From: Candidatus Methanomethylophilaceae archaeon
GTDB lineage: Archaea > Thermoplasmatota > Thermoplasmata > Methanomassiliicoccales > Methanomethylophilaceae
Reading direction: 5' to 3'
NCBI GenBank assembly: GCA_017524805.1
Contig: JAFXUX010000043.1
Location: 1 to 64,000 of the forward strand
DNA: 64,000 nt
Below the pieces are notes generated by a model. That model had not been told where the DNA came from and ran no database searches. It saw only the letters and a list, made by a program, of their open reading frames with translations. Made by a program: the position numbers and the translations under genes. Every line of letters begins with the position of its first letter. Position 1 is the stretch's first letter. This document shows positions 62,001 to 64,000 of this stretch, piece by piece.

Positions 62001-64000
62001 TCATAGTATCCGCTGAATCTGTCCGTTGTTGTGACGCTTTTCAGAATCCTTCCGTCATCGGCGTCTATCTTCAGCAGGATATTGTCGTTTTTGGCGAAGA
62101 TATAGTCTCCGATGACCGCGGGGGCGTAGGTCATGCCCTTGAACACCATCCCGCCGACGTTGCTGTTCCCTTCCCCGCAGATCCATGACTGGACGTAGCT
62201 GGAAGAGGTCGGGGTATCCGTATCCACCCTGTTGATGAACGAGCCGGTGGCGTAGTATTCTGATGAAGCGTGGGCAGCTGTATCACCCGACACGGTCACG
62301 AACATAGATGACGAGGGATAGTCGTAGGCCGTGCCGTTCACGGTCCACGAGACTATTTCGTATCCCATCCTCGCATCGAATACCAGCTCGACGAGGGATC
62401 CGGCGGTAACATAGGAGCCGGATGTCAGTTTGGTCGGAGAGCCGTTGACATATGCGTATGCAGTCCCGTTTTCAGCGGAAAGGGTAAGCTTGCATTTCGC
62501 CGCCGATTGGGGGGCCCATTTGGCGTATGCTGTCTCGTTCTTGGTAACCGGCCCGAACCCATAGAGCTCGGTAAGGCTTGAGGACGAGTACCATCCTAAG
62601 AATGTGTAACCGCTCTTCGTCGGATCCGCTGGCATAGTAGCCGAAGCCCCGGAAAGAACGGTTTGGCTCGCGACCGAAGAGCCTCCGTTGGAGGAGAAGG
62701 TCACGGTGTACGACGATTTCGCCGTAATCCCGGACACGGAGATGGAGCTGTTGCGGTAAATCACGAACGAATACACGCTGTATTCGGACGTCTGATAGTC
62801 GGGAGAGATCGAAGAGCCGTTGACCTTTACGGAGAACGAGGATGATTTCTGGTATCCCGGGAGGCAGCGGACCTCGAAGATGACTTTCGAACCGTACGGG
62901 ACATTTTTGCTCTGGGACACCTCCAGCGAATATCCGGTCCCGGCGGAGAAACTCACATCATAAGTGTTCAGCTTGACGCCGGTGATCGAAACCGAAGTCC
63001 CATCGGCCACATTGCTGATGACGTACATGCCAGAAACGTCATACGATCCCATTTTGGTCCCCTGGGATGCGGGAGAGATGGTTTTTCCTCCTGAGGTGAC
63101 AGCAATCTTGGATTCATCGTATCCCTGCGAGAATGACACTCCGAAAGCCATGGAATTTCCGTATGTCTTGATGGAAATCCCCGTGTGCTTGGCGTCATTG
63201 GATTCGAAGAGGACGCGTCCGGAAGAGGTGTCTGCATAGTAGCCGGAGAGCGGAAGGCTGCCGCATTTTTCCTCGTCATAATTTCCAGGGGCGAAGTACG
63301 CGCGTGCAGTGCCGATGTCCATGGCGTACATATCAAGCGTTGGGCTGCCGCAGATCACGACGGTTTTGAGCTTCTTCGCCGTCATGAGCGCGTAAGATCC
63401 TATCTTGTCTACCGAAGACGGGATAGTTATGTCCGCCGCCGTGGAGAGGGTAGCCATCGATTTTGCGGCGATGGTTTCCGTCCCCTCCTTTATCGATATG
63501 GAAGCCGAGGAAGGCAGGACGTACAGAAGCTCGGTGCCATAATAGACAGCTTTGTTTGCGTACGAAATCTTGCTGTTGGCGGAGGTCAGGCTCTTCCCGG
63601 AACCGACGGAATCAGCGAGCGCCTTGTTGGAGAATCCCACGCAATCCGATCCGGCCTGGATTCCTGAGGAACTCGCTTCCACGATAATCTTTCCGGAACT
63701 TCCGTTGGCGGTTTTCACTTCGACGTATTTGTATCCCTGAGAACTGTCGGTCTTCAAGAGATTTTTCACAGGGCTGTCGGCAAAAATAGAGGAGTCTTCG
63801 AACGGTATGGACGTATGTACGATGATATTCGTCAGTTTATCGCAATTGCCAAAAGAATTTCCGCCGGCGGCTTTCAGCATCCCATAGGTCTCTATTTCGG
63901 TCAGCGCTTTACAGTAATTGAAACAATTTGGGGATATGTATGTGTAAGAGCCTTCAAAAATGACTTTGGCAAGAGATTCACAATAATAGAATGCATTACT
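56021..64000 (-). CDS. Giant BspA/InlB-repeat/Big_2 surface protein, 5' end outside the window
   Basis: The frame is open to the right edge and gives 2659 residues; the start and any signal peptide are missing. N-terminal BspA-type LRR region (64.0 to about 63.3 kb, SNAFYYCESLAKVIFEG). An InlB/Flg_new-like module follows near 62.6-62.5 kb (VTFSSNGGSSVASQTVLSGA). Next come a PQQ-like propeller (about 62.2-61.1 kb), two Ig-like Big_2 domains (about 61.05-60.57 kb, SLSLDRTSVSMQPGETIALD) and four 203-residue units (about 60.55-58.1 kb). The C-terminal part has about four blocks of BspA LRRs, each led by a beta strand module (DGLIFSVLSAVDMTASVKGY). The protein ends FSGSGGVLAEI without a membrane helix. 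An extracellular adhesin or glycan-binding role is inferred. Confidence 0.85.
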   Translation of the reverse strand, partial: SNAFYYCESLAKVIFEGSYTYISPNCFNYCKALTEIETYGMLKAAGGNSFGNCDKLTNIIVHTSIPFEDSSIFADSPVKNLLKTDSSQGYKYVEVKTANGSSGKIIVEASSSGIQAGSDCVGFSNKALADSVGSGKSLTSANSKISYANKAVYYGTELLYVLPSSASISIKEGTETIAAKSMATLSTAADITIPSSVDKIGSYALMTAKKLKTVVICGSPTLDMYAMDIGTARAYFAPGNYDEEKCGSLPLSGYYADTSSGRVLFESNDAKHTGISIKTYGNSMAFGVSFSQGYDESKIAVTSGGKTISPASQGTKMGSYDVSGMYVISNVADGTSVSITGVKLNTYDVSFSAGTGYSLEVSQSKNVPYGSKVIFEVRCLPGYQKSSSFSVKVNGSSISPDYQTSEYSVYSFVIYRNSSISVSGITAKSSYTVTFSSNGGSSVASQTVLSGASATMPADPTKSGYTFLGWYSSSSLTELYGFGPVTKNETAYAKWAPQSAAKCKLTLSAENGTAYAYVNGSPTKLTSGSYVTAGSLVELVFDARMGYEIVSWTVNGTAYDYPSSSMFVTVSGDTAAHASSEYYATGSFINRVDTDTPTSSSYVQSWICGEGNSNVGGMVFKGMTYAPAVIGDYIFAKNDNILLKIDADDGRILKSVTTTDRFSGYYEYVTVGNGLVLDSYSGKVFDTDLNQVFALSASLIAKTFYHDGYFFVQTSAGTCCFEAADKNPSDPYNVQGPVWTKNTGSFITAYEGGTQLLFGEGFLMTAGFDGDGSVFLQTSKISDGSMIDKIYIPEFKGNYINKGYIDLNEGYATLTTYKGELMGGSAKEKIFNVASVKISDDGRFSHATLKVRSNGEYNGLSSALIVNGGYGYVFSDGTFTVYEMESMEPVASVDNTNFYGHGSMVVSTGHAGKACAYIVPYNNSSSIFVVEHNLSTNMLTVTELKEVTIKQYTGQQPHFLSDGSIVYVNDSGRMFCIRHGSPAQSLSLDRTSVSMQPGETIALDTEFTPSNSGTRTEEWTSSNKSVATVENGIVAAVSAGTATITVKCGSLSASCVVTVGGQQTHVTSISLDKTSATMDQGSSLTLNATVLPQNASDRSVIWSSADTSIATVSNGIVTAVSAGTTTITAKTNDGGYTATCVVTVKAKTQNYTITWKNWDGTTLATDTVASGVLPSYSGPTPTRASSSSVSYTFSGWNPTVTVASSNATYTAVFTTSTVGYTIKYLPGEHGTFTSQTYSAQYGNATPAFSGTPAGEAGYSFAGWSPSVSQTVTGNATYTALWTPNNYAVSYYVDGSLVSSETHRFGETVSVRAQYVKDGYEVSFWSTSDVSASNGMFVMPAKSVRFNAYAQQSSFTITWKNWNGAVLATTTVASGETPSYSGAEPTRASNSIYAYMFAGWDPEITSAAADATYTAKFSASYVMYSITYLPGEHGTFESQTYTSRYGMEIPSFEGTATGETGYAFAGWSPSVGQIVTGNAEYVALWTPMSYSVSYLVDGTIVASESHRVGETVSVRAPYVKDGYEVSAWSSSDVSVSNGMFVMPAKSVRFNAYAQQSSFTVTWKNWNGAVLATTTVAFGEMPSYPGSAPARAPNSVYSYTFAGWDPQVSAATADATYTAKYTTSYVMYSITYLPGEHGTFESQTYTVRYGVETPAFEGTAAGEEGYSFAGWSPSVGQIVTGNAAYTAQWSANSYTVTYRVDGSRIASETHQIGETVSVRAPYVKDGYNVTPWTTSDATVSSGKFVMPAKNVVFNAYTQQTSFTITWKNWDGSVLETDTVAYGSVPTYSGASPTRAATAEYSYRFAGWTPDVLVATEDATYAATFDAIKRTYSVRYLPGEHGTFQAQTYSVEYGKATPAFVGVPSCEAGYEFAGWSPSVKATVTGNIAYVAIWASKEYAVTYALDGAAVFTENHLPGETVSVRPAYQKAGYSVSDWATSDVAVSNGKFVMPAKDVSFAAISTELESAFAIGGVEYTIASGQTVEVTGYGVGLQKDVVIPATVSHNGVDYDVVGIATKAFMGSAIESLWVEEGVSIDAKAFADCKGLRKAFISSESIGGWAFLGCASLEELSLPNAKSIGASAFSGCSGLKSVSFSENLTTLGKNAFYGVSFTDASGKSLSPTASNLAGKTFSGSAGKLSEFGDGMEFKADGLIFSVISAADMTASVIGYEGSPVSISLPDAVQFNGMALSVVSVGDKAFYGCSSLISADLGSSKEIGLKAFASCSSLKSVTLSAETIGGYAFMGCSSLSGADLSAASSIGVSAFSGCSGLKSVSFSENLTTLGKNAFYGITFVGADGKAIAQTAGNLAGRTFSGSAGKLSEFGDGTEFMADGLIFSVLSAVDMTASVKGYEGSPASLSLPETVKFNGKSLRVVSVGDKAFYGCSSLVSIDLPYVSSIGMKAFANCANLASMSLSADSIGGWAFYGCPKVGYASFSESLSSIGKDALRSLSFADAKGNSIKATAENLAGQRFVGSDGKLELVSDGHSFMLDGLQYTITSEEDNLLSVTGYSGAPIAIAIPDGISYAGESYSVDSIGSSAFYGCSALKSADLGSVREIGLKAFAKCSSLKSVTLSADIIGGYAFMGCSSLSGADLSAASSIGVSAFSGCSGLNSVSFSESLNALGKNAFYGISFVGADGKAISQTAGNLAGKTFSGSGGVLAEI
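56045..57420. repeat. Long direct repeats in the LRR part of the giant gene
   Basis: Segments of about 350 bp at 56045-56400 and 57065-57420 are highly alike with an offset of 1020 bp (340 codons); for example GAGAATGATACGCT at 56163 and 57183. A shorter third copy begins near 57700. They encode near-identical LRR blocks. Confidence 0.8.
58090..60560. repeat. Four tandem 609-bp units in the giant gene
   Basis: The WKNW codons recur at 60527, 59918, 59309 and 58700, a spacing of exactly 609 bp three times (203 residues). Each unit has three InlB-like modules starting TWKNW(D/N)G, (I/V)(K/R)YLPGEHGTF and a YxVDGxxxxSE(T/S)H-like segment. Units 2 and 3 are closest to each other. The exact period suggests tandem duplication. 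Confidence 0.9.

Overview
This window reads as the chromosome of a host-associated methanogenic archaeon of the order Methanomassiliicoccales (Thermoplasmata), probably a gut lineage. The archaeal assignment rests on RadA, the rpl18e-rpl13-rps9-rpoN block, archaeal AMP phosphorylase, the THUMP-type tRNA G10 methyltransferase, TATA-box promoters and a tRNA without encoded CCA. The order is inferred from stop-codon use: about 45 intact genes end in TGA (about 40) or TAA (5) and none in TAG, as expected where UAG is a sense codon for pyrrolysine. Large BspA-type leucine-rich-repeat surface proteins and a choloylglycine-hydrolase-like enzyme fit an animal host. No methanogenesis gene lies in the window, so the placement stays an inference.

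Layout. 1-400: transposase remnant. 0.6-3.8 kb: secreted BspA/InlB-repeat protein (minus strand). 4.1-9.2 kb: two tandem CPA2 antiporters and a cardiolipin synthase. 9.3-12.4 kb: an amidohydrolase, a six-helix acetate-transporter-like protein and a metallo-hydrolase. 12.4-23.0 kb: one long minus-strand unit that looks like a corrinoid (B12) uptake operon. It holds three surface proteins with DUF4430/transcobalamin-C-like domains (one fused to a BtuF-type binding protein, one fused to a PQQ propeller and broken by an in-frame TAA), then BtuC, BtuD, a membrane-anchored BspA protein and an AlkD-like protein. Its promoter has an inverted repeat flanking the TATA box. 23.4-25.0 kb: tRNA-Pro(GGG) and rpl18e-rpl13-rps9-rpoN. 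25.2-27.4 kb: endonuclease IV-like protein, 6-phospho-3-hexuloisomerase, and a frameshifted minus-strand gene.

27.5-35.6 kb is the most unusual region: a small membrane zinc-ribbon protein followed by six paralogous genes in strict A-B-A-B-A-B order. Each has an N-terminal domain related to DUF6270 and C-terminal Sel1-like repeats. The fifth gene (A3) is full length and in frame but carries three internal stop codons, all TAG. It is either a decayed gene or a protein with three pyrrolysines, and the sequence leans toward readthrough.

35.5-38.7 kb (minus): larA, an HdrD/GlcF-like iron-sulfur oxidoreductase, and folP. 38.8-41.7 kb: thiL, amrS, a hairpin-only small RNA candidate and a prepilin-type peptidase. 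41.8-43.3 kb: MscS channel with an extracellular domain. 43.4-49.5 kb: lysine operon (Lrp regulator with an upstream palindrome, dapA, aspartate kinase, lysA, dapF, dapL). 49.6-55.9 kb: AMP phosphorylase, a YczE-like membrane protein plus Ntn hydrolase, radA (with an altered Walker A motif), trmG10 and an Rpn-like nuclease. 56.0-64.0 kb: a giant repetitive surface protein that runs off the right edge and contains four tandem units of exactly 609 bp.
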